This document shows positions 22,479-34,011 of a stretch of DNA of 64,000 bases, piece after piece. The DNA is from Halicephalobus mephisto (lineage: Eukaryota > Nematoda > Chromadorea > Rhabditida > Panagrolaimidae). Within the stretch, counting starts at the first letter, position 1. Each line of letters opens with the position of its first letter. Where the stretch lies: positions 1 through 64,000 of the forward strand of contig SWDT01000125.1 of assembly GCA_009193035.1 (NCBI GenBank). The letters are read 5' to 3'. The notes under the pieces were generated by a model, which was not told the DNA's origin, did not search any database, and saw only the letters and a list, made by a program, of their open reading frames with translations. The translations under genes and the position numbers were made by a program.

Positions 22479-23772
22479 TGATAGAGCTTAAAGTTCTGAT
22501 TCGAATGAGATACAATATTATAAGGAAAAAGTTAAGTTTGATATATGAAAAATTATTTTGAAAATATCTTCTTAATTAAGCCTAACTTTTAAATAATTTA
22601 ATAATTCAACAACTATGAAGAATTTTGATATATCAAAGAAAATAAAAAACTATTTTTGTATCTAAGAATGTGGAAATTATTGAATGGTATTAATTGTAGA
22701 CCGAGATACACCATATTTTATCAGTACCCTAAAATGACCTCTATTAGATTTTCTTGTAATTTCCCAAGATAATATAATTAGCCTATTTATATTTGAAGAT
22801 AAATGTTTATTGTATCGTTCCGCACTAATATAGTGAATTTTTTTACTTTTTGAATTAAAACTTTTTTTATAACATTGAAGACTAACATATTGTCCTTACC
22901 GATCGTAACAGTACGACTTCCTTAATTTCTTATAATGTTTTACTCATCAGCGTTAAAATTAATGAACAAAAACATTAAATAGCTGGAGTTAAACGTAAAA
23001 ATGCATAAGTTGATCTATGAACATTTTATGTGAAAGATTTGTTGACCTACTTTGATCCACTTTGATACACTTTGGTCACTGGTTCAGTTCTGTAATATCA
23101 GAAGTTGCTGAATTATTAACCATAGACTGACTTCTAGTATTCTCTCACCAACTTTCATAACAATTAGCTGATTTCTACAATTTCTGGAAACCTATAATTT
23201 ATCCTTTGCTTTAAAAAGATTTTCAAAATCCACAAATTTCAATTTCTTGTGAATTATCTGGAAATGTGTTCAGAAAATCCCTTCATGTACAACACTCCAC
23301 AAGAATAAGATAAGGAACGAAACGAATTCATTCATTTTTGCACCAAACTAGGGATGTTGATATTTTTAAATATTTGCGTAATTGTCTTATCTTAAAAATA
23401 AAATTTAAGAACCTTGTTATTTTTCTATGAAATAATTTAATCAATATTGTTTTTCGGAATCAAGCGGAGGAATTGCTTTATTTGGAAAGATCATGTAAGA
23501 AATTCAACAGAAGTTATGTTGGAGGATTAGTAAACTTTCTTATATCTCAAGTGATAGTTGATGGAATTTAACAACTTTCATTTTATTCGATTAAAAAATA
23601 ATTCCGCAATCTTTTTGATATATCAACATTTCCCTTGACTGCTTTCTTATTAAATTATTAAGATTGTTTATCCATTTACAAAGTAACTTTCAAAATAATT
23701 TTTCATATATCAAATTCAACTTTTCCTTTATAATCTTATATGTCATTCGAATCAGGACTTTAAGCTCTATCA
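22479..23772. mobile_element. Inverted-repeat DNA transposon, non-autonomous
   Basis: The arm 22479-22563 matches the reverse complement of 23689-23772 over about 85 bp at roughly 90 percent identity; both arms start TGATAGAGCTTAAAG. A second matching block (TTGATATATCAAA) follows inward at about 22625 and 23606, so the inverted region may have been about 165 bp per side. The interior has no transposase frame. It is a terminal-inverted-repeat element or MITE-like derivative of 1.3 kb. No target-site duplication was recognised. Confidence 0.75.
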
Positions 23773-25711
23773 CAATCTGACATCGTCATAGTCGATTTTC
23801 TGAATATTAAGCGAGATCCGCTATGAAAATGTTTAAAATTTTTACACCCAAAAATTAACTGATAAAGAAAGTTGTAAATTTTGGATTTTGAGGATCTATC
23901 ACTCTCGGAAAAAATGAAATACCACAAATTTGACTGACTTAAAATGAAAAAAATCCTTGTTTTTTAATTTAAAAAATTTTGAATATTTTCTTTATAAATT
24001 TCCCATAATTTCTCTGTTTAAATCTTCAAATTTTAAATAATTAATAAATTAAATTTCTCGAATCTTCGATATCACAATTAGGTGAATACTTTGAGGTACA
24101 ATATTAAAAAAGTAACAAGCAAAATGATTATTATCGTCAAAGTGATGATTACGCATATCTTCTTCTGAAAATTCAAATTTATTTCACAAAAAAATAGGAC
24201 TTTTCACGGAAGCTGGACAAGGACAATGTTATTTTTGAACTTTATTGTCTCATTACAAAATGAGCAAAACTGCATTAATTTCAGCTCAAATTAAGACGGA
24301 TTACGAAAGAGGCAAACAGTTTTGCTGCAACAGGAAATAGCAAGCAAACTTATTACGAAATTTGAATGTTGGCATGGGATTAGTTCTGGTTAAAAGTGCT
24401 CGACAGGCAGATCAACATAATATTGGATTAAACCGTTATATCAAATTGCTATTTTTCGAGATTCACACTGCCAACTGACTAAAACAACAATGTAAATAGA
24501 AAGGCAGTAATTTTGTATTGTTTTGAATGAGGGATGATGGCGGAGACGAATCCAACAAAGGCACAGTCTACGAACGGATAGACCGGGGATACAAGCCGCC
24601 AGATAAGTTTTAGAAAGCTAATTACTAAAACCTATGAAATCACGTATGAAAATGCCGATTGATAATAAGTTAATCTATGAAAACCGCAACAATCCTAAAT
24701 ATAGCGCTTTAAAGAAGGTTCTTCGTTGGTCATCTGTCTTCAGATCGGCAACGGAACGAAACTCAGAATCATCAGTGTCACGACTAAATTGATAACAATT
24801 AATACAATTAATTAATGTCAGTAATTACCTATTCCGAGAATCAGCAAACATATCAGAATCATTATTTTCTTCTAAAAATCACCCAAGTGAGAAGTTTTTT
24901 CAACGGATGACTCAACCAACCACGATAAATTTACAAAGTACTTTCCTCAAGGTAATCTTAGTTCTATGTCGATTCGGAACTTTTAAAAGCAAAATTCAGA
25001 ATTCAATTTTTATAAATTTTTTATAAAATAAAATAATTCTTAATTTTGGTTATATTTTTATTGTTCAAAAATTAATTATATAATTATAATCAGCGTAAAA
25101 ATGCATTTAATTCAAAAATAACTGTTAAAAATCGAAAATATATTATTTTTTAAAAAATTATTCAAGTTCGTTGGGATTTGAGGAGACGCCCCCTGATTAG
25201 GTTGGTCTCAGCACGACCACCGTAGCTTTATAGAGTTTATCTTGTATTATTTTATTGTTTTATACGTATGAAGGATTATGACTTGTCGTTCTAATGAAGA
25301 CTCAAGTGCCTTTCTCCCTACTCTCTATACAAGTCATAACATTCGCTATTTTTCGAAAATTGATATATGAAATTTCACAAATATGTCCTATTTTCTCATT
25401 TAAAAAAAGTTTAATGGAAATTGAACATAGATCCTGAATATCCACCTAGTTAGTTCCAAAATGGACTAAAATTGGTTACAAAAACCACTTCGAGTAAAGT
25501 ACTTTTTGTCAGGATACTTCTACCAACAGCATTACAACATCTTTATGATCATTATAACCACAAATTGATCACAACCGGATATGTGAGAAAGACCAAAGTC
25601 GGTAAATGCAATTTAGAACAAGAAATCTTGAACTAATGCATGATATACTTTGGAAAACTGGCAATAGAAATCAAACCCATGATGGACAAACACAATTGCA
25701 CAAAATAAAGG
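23773..25711. other. AT-rich spacer before unc-64
   Basis: No supportable gene. Two less AT-rich patches, at about 24290-24420 and 24530-24610, contain short open frames without partners. A small hairpin with stem TGGTC/GACCA lies at about 25202-25219. The region is the downstream side of unc-64 and may hold its 3' UTR near 25712. Confidence 0.4.
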
Positions 25712-26925
25712 TTATTTAAAAGCACTAAAACGGAATCTTGACCGGTTACTGTTGTCATTATTTGAATTTGAAGGACTTGGAGAAGATCCACCTGGGATGA
25801 TGGAAGTCGGTGTTCTCGTAGCCAACACGACCCAGATGATTATTCCAGTGACGATTAAACATATAGCGGCTATTAGTAGTAGAATACAGATACACTTTTT
25901 CTATAACAAAAATGGACAACCACATAACATGTATAAGCGTTACGACACATAGCAAAAGTAGGTAAAGAACTCACTCTTCTCGCTTTACTCTGGTATTGCA
26001 CTGCTTTCTTGGTATCGGCAACGGCTCTATCGACGAATTCTTTAGCATGTTCGACGTTGTACTCAATACGATCCACCATTTCTCCCTGAAAGCACAAAAA
26101 TAATACTTTTCTGTTAGGAATAATCTTACTTGTGACTCGACTAACATAGCCATGTCCATGAACATGTCGTGGAGCTCCCGGATGCTGGATTCGAGCTTCA
26201 TGATGTCATTATGCCTAGCCTCGATGTCAGCAAGGGTCTGCCTCGCTTGTTGAGTATCTGTGATGATTCCCTGAGTGAATACTCCCGGATTACCTGACTC
26301 AATCATCTCCTCCAAGTCCTCATCGCCGACTTGCTTACCCGCTGAAAATTCATTTTCATCAAAATCTTCAGTACAAAACAAACCAATGTCTAATTGACGT
26401 TGAATCCTTCCTTTGCATCTCTCTCGGTAATCAGTTTGTGTTTTGTTGTAATCCGTCATCACTTCAACGAATTTCCTGGACAACGTAGCATGTTGAGTCT
26501 TTCTGATTCTCAAATCAGCTCCAGAAGTCCCTCCGCTTTCATCATGTTCAATACTGTTTTCAATCAACTTCAACTTGCTCCTCACTTTGTTTGCGGTTTT
26601 TTTGATCTCCGCCATGAGCTCGTCGAGTTCCTCTTTCGTTTTCGGATCATTGACTGGATTAGAGAGAATCGCCGAATGTTTCTTCTTCACTTCCTCTACA
26701 TTTGACGCTATCAGGTCTATACTTCCTCGTATTTCTTCCACTTGTTCAAAGAATTCCTCCATGAACTGGCCCTGACTGGCCTCCAGTCCGGCCACATCAT
26801 CTTCATGGTCTTCATCGGACTGGGCCTAAACTTAGATTTTCATATATTCAATTTTACATATACTTGTGTTTTTTATAAAATAAAATCCATACCGCTTTTA
26901 AGGCTCCCAGTCGATCTTTCACCAT
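25712..26925 (-). CDS. unc-64: Syntaxin-1 (UNC-64), plasma-membrane t-SNARE
   Basis: Five exons (26925-26893, 26825-26384, 26341-26130, 26085-25975, 25900-25712) join in phase to 328 residues. The N-terminal Habc bundle begins after an acidic linker, with [20 protein letters not shown] near residues 27-46. The SNARE helix spans about 195-262 and keeps the zero-layer Gln in [21 protein letters not shown] juxtamembrane basic patch (SKARRKKC) leads to one C-terminal membrane helix (about 268-290). It is almost identical to C. elegans UNC-64 outside the ends. With SNAP-25 and synaptobrevin it drives vesicle fusion at synapses, and it binds UNC-18 and UNC-13. After the membrane helix there is an unusual tail of about 37 residues rich in Ser, Pro and Asn; C. 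elegans unc-64 has alternative last exons, so another C-terminus may exist that I could not find. Confidence 0.95.
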
Positions 26926-28976
26926 TGGGTGGTCGTTGCCAGTCCACCGTCCACGTTGTTATCCTGCAAGAATTTTTAAACAAAGAATTTTTATTTCGCG
27001 AAAACGTCCAAATCTCGCATTTTAAAATGAGAATTTTTAAAATTCAGTTGTCACTCCAGTGGGAGAGTCGAACACATCCACAGAAGAAACATCAGGGAAA
27101 AATCAATGTACAAGCGAGGGCATGATGGAGCACATAAGAAATGGCATCTGGTTGACGGATGAAAGCGGTTTTGGAAGAAGCGAAAAATTAAAAAAATGCA
27201 GCAGATGCATCTATAAGACGGAAGAAGTTTTTTCTTTTGCCAAAATAGTGCCAGTCAAGGCTCATCTATCTGAAGAGAAATGGGCAAGAACAGGACAAAA
27301 CTCAAAATTATACCCCGCAGGCGATTACTAGTGGAGTACGAGCTTTCATTTGACAAGCAAACATGGCAAACAACAAAATCCTCTAGTTTTCCTGTTTGTT
27401 ACCAGTCTTACACTTCGTCATATAATCCAATACTCAGACCAATATGTCTTTAAAACAACAAAACGCGACGTTAAAGAAAAATTACGACTTAATTGTGAGA
27501 ATTATGCAATCTTGGGACTGGATAAAAATTCAGATAAAGAAAAACGAAAAACGCTTAATTTCGGAAAAATTCATATAAAATCGACAGTTTTCTTTTCGAG
27601 AATCATAAAAGAAACTTTTTCGAACAGAAATTTTTACATAAAAATCTTAAATAACAATAATTTTCGAATTTTTATATAAAGTTCCCAAGAAGTTTCTATT
27701 TTTATATTAAAAATGCTTTTGAATGAGAATTTCATAGAAAAAAAATATTTTCAATTTTTTATATAAAAATTTCAACTACTGGAAATTTTAATTTTTTACA
27801 GAAGAAACTTTTTTGAACAATGAACATCTCCGAAATTCCAATAAAAGAAAAGTTTTCGAAAAACGGGAATTTTAATCAATAAATATCAAACCGAATTAAA
27901 TCGATTCACAAGAAGGCTCGCGCACAGCGAAGCCCGGTAAACCTAAAGCGAGACAGCCTTAGACTGACCAGCTGTAGTCCCTCTACTTCGCCCGAGTCGC
28001 TTAAGGCTTTCTAAATGAGACCGGAAATCTGCACAAAAATACTTTAAAAGATTCTCTAAAAGCGAATACGGAGGGAAACATTGTAGAATTTCATCAACTT
28101 TATAGAATCTGGGAAATTTGTACTTTTTGGATTTGACTAGGGTAGCAGATCCTTATCTCGTTCTGAAACCATAGATCCATGTTTAATTGAAAAATAAAAT
28201 GAAAAGTGTCCGAAAGTGGCATTAGCTGAAATTCTCGAACAAAGATGGCAGTAATATTAAAGTCATTTGTTCAAGGAAGCAATTTTTAAACGCTTTTATT
28301 GAAGTTAGAATTCCGTAAAAGTTCCTAAAAATCAATTAAAGTTTCTAGAACCTTCCAAAATCCAATATTAATTTTTTGAATTTTCTAGAATCTTGGAAAA
28401 ATTTCGAAACAATTTAGAATTCTATAGAACTTCAAAATTTTCCAAAAATTAGAAATTTAATTTTTCAAAATCCGATGAAATTTAAAAATACTTTGGAATC
28501 TTTTTCGAAATAATTTCGCAAAAAATTTAAATTTTTAATTTTTCTGTCGAGAAAAATTTCGTTTTACAGACAGTAATTAACTATTCAGTCGGAATTGAGT
28601 ATTGGAAAAATAACAATTTATAATTTTAACTTTCTTCAAGAATTGGTTACTTTTCTGCTAAAAAATTCATAAAAATCGACAAGACCAAAAATCATGAAAA
28701 ATGAAAAAGAACATGTTTAAAAAACGACAATGAACATCCGGAGGACGTCAAAAAATCGGACTAGTATTTCGGTCCAAAAATTTAAGCTTATTTTTTATAT
28801 TAAATTTAAAATGAATCATCCGAATTTTAATCATGGAATAAAACGGGAAAATTTATTTTTCTCAGTTTTCTGGACCACCTTTGAAAATTCTTTATTGATT
28901 GATTCAAAAAACGAGACTGATTCACTCCGAAAACGGCACACCCTAAAATTGACCAAAAAGGACCAAAAAGATTATA
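26926..28976. other. Upstream region of unc-64
   Basis: No supportable coding gene. A GC-richer patch at 27900-28020 stands out from AT-rich surroundings and could be part of the unc-64 promoter or an unrecognised RNA. From 28300 on the sequence is filled with degenerate TTCnnGAA-type repeats. Confidence 0.4.
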
Positions 28977-29084
28977 CTCTAATTTTACACATATAAGCAC
29001 GGACTCATACGTGAAAAAAGTTGCAAAAAGTTGGTCGAATGTCGGACGCCGAGATCCGCCATGCTTATATGCGTAAAATTAGGG
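28977..29084. repeat. 26-bp inverted repeat (hairpin)
   Basis: CTCTAATTTTACACATATAA at 28977 (26 bp in all, to 29002) is the reverse complement of 29059-29084 with three mismatches, separated by 56 bp. It may be the ends of a very short transposable element or a transcribed hairpin. Its two arms are the only matching parts I see. Confidence 0.6.
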
Positions 29085-29437
29085 TAACAATATTCGGTTC
29101 CTTTTCAATTCACAGGATGCAAAGTATTCTGAAATGTAATGGCCCCACGGAAGCAGCCTCATTTTCCTCATTCTTCCAGGTGATTCATTCGAAATAAAAA
29201 TAAGCAAATATTGGAATAGATTTCGCAATCGAGAATTTATTTTTTAATTCATACAATTCCACGAAAAAAAGTGGGTGTTTTTGTGAAGTTATTTTGAGAT
29301 GAATTTTTAAAAGTTTTTAGAATTTTTGATTCCAAAGGTTTCTAAAAAATTATCGAAATTTGGAGTTTTAAAGATTTTTTAGAATATTCTAGTCTTCCGG
29401 AAGTCTGTATGAGATTCTAAAAAATTCCAGAAAGTTT
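29085..29437. other. Spacer with one exon-like start
   Basis: A short ATG segment (29116-29178, ending at a GTGATT donor-like site) reads MQSILKCNGPTEAASFSSFF, but no second exon was found downstream. The rest leads into the tandem repeat. Confidence 0.3.
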
Positions 29438-29800
29438 GATAAGCTTCTATTGGATCCTGGAATCTTCCAAAAGTTTCTATGAGAGTTTTAAAAAGCTTCA
29501 GGAAATTCTAGAATGTTTGATGAGCTTTTATTTGATTCTTTGGAAGATTTCAGAAGTTTCTATAAAATTTCAGGACTTTTAATAAGCTTCCAGAAGTTTC
29601 TATTGGACCTCCAGAATCTCCCAGAAATTTCTATAAAATTCTAAAAATTTCCATAAAATTTCAGTGTTTGATAAGTTTTTATTTGGTTCCCAGAATCTCC
29701 CAAACGTTTCTATAAAATTCTAAAAATTCCCATAAAATTTTTAAGTTCAATAAGCTTCTATTTGATCTCCGGAGATTCCAGAAATTTTTACGGAATTTTA
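29438..29800. repeat. Degenerate tandem repeat, unit about 60-90 bp
   Basis: Five diverged units start with (G/A)ATAAGCTTCTATTTGAT at about 29438, 29519, 29581, 29670 and 29749. Each continues with forms of CCAGAATCTCCCAGAAGTTT and CTATAAAATTCTAAAAATTT. The spacing varies between 62 and 89 bp. It is a local tandem form of the TTCnnGAA-rich sequence dispersed through the right half of the window. Confidence 0.65.
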
Positions 29801-30119
29801 ATGTTTTTTATTTAGTCAGCGTTCTAGCCCTGATTCTGAACGGGAAATTCGGCTGTTTTCGGTCCAAATATATTCATTTCGGAGAATTCTTTGTTCTTGC
29901 TTCCTTGAGCATCAAACAAAGGGATTAGTTAGAATTAGACGACGAAAAACGTCATTAAATATATATTTTTAAAAGGAAAAAATCCATGGAAAATTCCCAG
30001 AAATTTTATTAAAAATTATTATTTAAATATTTTTCCTCAGGCAAGGATTTAATGCTGTTGCAGGAGATGGAGAAAAATATTAATTTTCAAAAATGAAAAC
30101 TAAAATACAGAACCAAATC

Positions 30120-30570
30120 ACGGATGACGGGGAGCCCAGTTTTCAGAAGCTCGTCGTGCGTCCCCACGTGCAGGGACTTCTATCTCGGATTGCGTTCATA
30201 TGAACTAACAAGTAACCGAAAGCAGGCACACTGCTGGGTTCTTGTCCTTTCCTCTCTCGGCCTAGTGAAAGCCATAGGGCTTAAGGCAGAACCCCGCCCC
30301 TTGGTCCTTCCGGTGGTAACTATGTTCTCTCAACATCAAACAACACAGACAAACGAATACTTCCAAGTCTTCCAAATATGGCTGCCATCTCTTCGTCGAT
30401 TATGGTTGATGCCAAAATGAAGGCATTGTGGTTTTTGCTCTGGTCCGGACGTCGCTGAGCTCGTCCCTTGCTCCTATTCAATTTTGTGACTCTGCCTCAG
30501 GCTTTCGCGAGGGACAAGGCAGTCTGATGCCTCACTCTGACGCTGAAAATCAATGGGTTTCGGGCGAGAG
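30120..30570. other. GC-rich island, unassigned
   Basis: About 450 bp of near 50 percent GC in otherwise AT-rich DNA. It contains GGGGAGCCCAG, CCCACGTGCAGGGA and CCCCGCCCCTTGG, resembling promoter-type E-box and GC-box sequences. Plus-strand frames are open (98 and 73 codons) but unlike any family, and splice sites are not evident. It could be a distal regulatory element or an RNA gene, on either strand. Confidence 0.35.
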
Positions 30571-31316
30571 TTGGACCTTTTTCGTCGCAAAATCCATAAA
30601 AAAAGAAAAAGAAACAACCACGGTTATTATTGTTTGTTTCCGATTTTAAATTAGTTATTACGTCCCTCAAGTAACCAGAGGACCTTGTTCCAAGTCCGCT
30701 GAAAAGGATTTATAAACACAGAAACGCTCAAATGGTCAATGTTCATTAACAAAAACTAGATGACGTTGTTGACAAGTTCAAAGAAAAAAAAACAAAAACT
30801 AAACAAAAATCGTTTTTAATTATTAAATTCCGGAGAAACTTCGAGTTTTTCTGGAATCCAATGGGAAATCTCGCAATCTAAAAATCTTATCAAATTTTTT
30901 GGAATCCAGTTGAATATTTTCAAAATTTTTAAACATATTACAAAAGTTTCTGGAACATTTTGGAATTTATTTAACGTCTTAGAATTTATTAAAACTATTA
31001 AAAAGTCCAAAATTCTGTAGACTTTTGGAACTCAGCGGAGGAATTTGAAATCCTTTATGAACTTTATAAAGCTTCTGGAATTTTCTAAAACTTTGTAAAA
31101 ATTCTAAACCATTTCAGAATCTAGTAAAATTCTTAAAATCATCTATAACAAAAAATTACTGAAATTCATGTCTAAATAATGTCGCAAAATTAATGATTTT
31201 TGATTTCCACAATAGTACTATTTCTGACGTCATATATTCTATCGCATTTGATTTTCCATTAAATTTAATTACTCAATTTCGAAATGAGGGACTGAAAGTA
31301 GTGCTCTTAGACAGGT
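30571..31316. other. Repeat-rich spacer
   Basis: Dominated by degenerate TTCnnGAA-type repeats (about 30820-31150). No gene seen. Confidence 0.5.
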
Positions 31317-31691
31317 TTATCCTTTAAATACACGGGCTAATATTATTAAAATATTCGTGTCTAGTCTGACAACATGACAAAAATTATGATTATTGTTAAA
31401 TCCCGGCGTCCATTCTCCTCGAATCCTTGAGTAATTGACGGAAAATATCGACCAGTCTGTAGTGTTGTAATTGTTAAGGAACATTGCCAATTCACCCGCA
31501 ATTTTGTCAGTTGTATCAAATTCAGAAAGTATGTTTTTTACTTCGGCAAGAAGTACCTGGTCAGCACAATGCCAAACTAAAAGAAACTTTAATTTAATTA
31601 TTGAAGTAATTTTACCTTCGAAATGTGGTTTTCTCGCATTTACAAATACAAAATAAAATAGAATTAAGAAAAAGGTTTTCCTTTGCAGCAT
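31317..31691 (-). CDS. Small secreted protein, unrecognised (perhaps ground-like)
   Basis: Two exons (31691-31616 and 31576-31317) joined by a 39-bp GT-AG intron give 111 residues. The first about 19 residues (MLQRKTFFLILFYFVFVNA) are a clear signal peptide. The mature part has only two cysteines (after the splice in WHCADQ, and FCHVV near the end) and two NxT/S-type glycosylation sites. Its pattern of a helix, then WSIF-VNYS, then FC-V, then a hydrophobic ILIIL end loosely resembles the nematode ground-like domain, but the match is weak. It lies head-to-head with the metalloproteinase gene (about 300 bp between the start codons), so the two may share a promoter. Confidence 0.65.
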   Translation of the reverse strand: MLQRKTFFLILFYFVFVNARKPHFEGKITSIIKLKFLLVWHCADQVLLAEVKNILSEFDTTDKIAGELAMFLNNYNTTDWSIFSVNYSRIRGEWTPGFNNNHNFCHVVRLDTNILIILARVFKG

Positions 31692-31988
31692 ACCATCACC
31701 ATCGAACTCGGGAGCTTTGACATTGGAAACTGAAGAACTACATATTTATTACTTTCCTGATAACTCTACTATCCTTCATTTATTGATCCTTTTACACTCG
31801 TAGAAATCGAAAACATAAAAGTTGATAAGAATGGAATGAATTTGGATGCACGTGAATTTAAACGGTCATCATTATCCGGGTCATCTGAAAGTTTTCCTTT
31901 TTGGAGGATTTTTTGAGAGGGAAGACGGTTATCTTAATCTCCTAGACTAGCTGTCAGTCAGGATATCGTTAATCCTTCCGATTCGTTC
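31692..31988. promoter_or_regulatory. Shared intergenic region of two divergent genes
   Basis: This 297-bp stretch lies between the start codons of the small secreted protein (-) and the metalloproteinase (+), so it probably contains the promoters of both. No specific binding site can be named. Confidence 0.4.
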
Positions 31989-33221
31989 ATGTTTTTCTTT
32001 GGTTATGTCTTTGTTTTGTTACATATTGCTTCTTCTAAACCCTTGAAATCACATCGAATAAATAAACGATACGGTAAATTTTTTCTTGGAAAATTTCGAA
32101 TAAATTTTTTTAGTTTTAAACAACCAGATATGGGACGATTGCGTCATCACCTGGGCTTTTCGTGATCCTTTTGAGCTATTCGACAACGATGTTGATTATG
32201 ACGTTGCTAAGTAAGTTTAACAACCGTATTACTGTAGAAATTATGATTTTTTAAAAGAAATAACTTCGACATGAATTTTTAAAATGTTTTTAAAATTTTT
32301 AGAATCTTAGATTTTAAATAATTCCAAAATTTTTCATGAATTTCGAGAAAATTTGAAAAATTTTAAATTAATAAATCTAAAATAAAAAATGTTTTGAAAT
32401 AACTTTGACATGAATTTTCAAAATTAAAAATTTTAGATTTTAATTTTAATAGTTTATGTAGATTCTGAAAAATTTTATAAAATATTTAGAATTTTTAGAA
32501 ACTTGAAAATTCTAGAAAATTTCGGAATTTTCCATTAAATTCTGGAAAATCCGAGAATCTTTAACGGAAGTATAATGTTATATTATTGCAAATTTATATT
32601 TTTAGGACAGTTTTGCAGAAGGTTATGGATACGTGGGAAAGGAGCGCCGGCGGAGCTCTCACTTTCGTTGATTTATCTCCCAGAAATCGGAGCTCTCCTG
32701 AGAATAAGAAGCGAAAAGCGAAGCTGGATGTCATGTTTGCTCGTTTCGATCATGGAGATTTAGAAGCATTTGATGGCCCGGGAGGAATGGTGGCTCACTC
32801 AGGATATCCTCCAGACGGAATTATCCATTTCGATGCGAGTGAAAAGTGGACAATATCAGACTCAAAAACGGACGATTTCTTTGTTGATTTGCGATATGTA
32901 AGTGGGAAGTTTAAAATTATAAAAACGGGAGAAATTTGTTTACTTATGATCACAGGTGGCGTTGCACGAGGTCGGACATGCCCTAGGGCTACACCACTCC
33001 ACTTATCCCTTCGCCATTATGAACCCGTTCTATAGGTGAGTCGGTTAAAAAAACTTTTCCGAGTGAGTGGCGTGTTGCCTCTGGCAATTTACTTTCGACT
33101 TGAGGAGGAAGTGATCTCAATCATGTGATGTTTCAGCAACAAATCCACTTCGTTTTCATACGAGTTGAGCAAAGACGATATCTATGGAATCCAGGACCTT
33201 TATTCGAATTGTGTACAATAA
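31989..33221 (+). CDS. Minimal matrix metalloproteinase, no propeptide seen
   Basis: Five exons (31989-32073, 32114-32210, 32606-32897, 32956-33035, 33137-33221) join in phase to 212 residues. A signal peptide (residues 1-16) is followed by a short basic stretch ending in NKRY, then directly by the catalytic domain (DCVITWAFRDPF onward). FDGPGGMVAHSGYPPDG and IHFDASEKW are the calcium- and zinc-binding loops. The active site HEVGHALGLHH is at 162-172, with Glu163 as catalyst, and the Met-turn (IMNP) is at 179-182. It ends with DDIYGIQDLY, the normal end of the catalytic domain, and has no hemopexin domain. The prodomain with the PRCGxPD cysteine switch is absent from this model. It should be a secreted matrix-degrading enzyme. 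An AATAAA signal overlaps the stop codon. Confidence 0.9.
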
Positions 33222-33306
33222 AAATCACAATAAATCCTTTAATTCTTTCAATTTTGCACCAATTTCAGGCACATTACGAATCTAGAGTACTTAATCTAAG
33301 GGGAAT

Positions 33307-34011
33307 TCAGACACCGTACTTGTGGGCCCAAACCAAGCTCATCAAGAAGACTATAGTTTGGACAACTTGAGAAACGGCGACGATGATGATTCTGTTCATC
33401 CATCCAGGAACCCCGATCCTGTTTGAAGGCAAAAATCGGTGATGCCCGAACTGACCGTCATTCATCTTGATATAATCGTAGATCAGAATAATCGTGAAAA
33501 TGAGTGACAGAATTGTAGCCAGGAAATTGAATGCCAGTTCCTGAGGAAAAAATCATAAAAATTAAAAATTGGACTTTTGCAGAAACTTCCAAAATTCGAA
33601 ATTTCAGATGATTCTAGAAAATTGTAAAATTCTAGAAGAATCTGAAACTGAATTCTGGAAGCTTTTGGGAGATTCTAGAACTTGTTAGATTCTGGAATTT
33701 TCGAGAATCTCGTGGGATTTTAATAGTTTCAAAACTCACAATTTTCGTCCAAAGACCTTGATTCTTTTTCTGAACCTGTGAGAAGTACAATACAAGAGTC
33801 AAAATGACGAGAACGGCCAAGATAACATCAGCAAACATGATCACGGAATACGGTTTCCATTGTGCTCGACCGTCGATTAAGAAAAGCACCGCGATCAAAC
33901 AACAAAGCTAAATGGTTTAGTTAATAAATAACCACTTTATTAATTGCTTACGATCTGGAGATGTTTGAAGATAGCTCTTTTGGAAACACACCACGTGACT
34001 ATTTCTGCCAT
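33307..34011 (-). CDS. Four-transmembrane protein, MARVEL-like
   Basis: Three exons (34011-33952, 33907-33740, 33540-33307) give 153 residues. Four hydrophobic helices can be placed at about residues 17-32, 42-65, 79-97 and 127-147. The short N-terminus (MAEIVTWCVSKRAIFKHLQI) with a basic patch before TM1 and the helix-loop pattern fit the MARVEL or similar tetraspan families, but there is no decisive motif. No signal peptide; both ends are predicted cytosolic. It is convergent with the metalloproteinase, with only 85 bp between the stop codons, so the 3' UTRs probably overlap. Confidence 0.75.
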
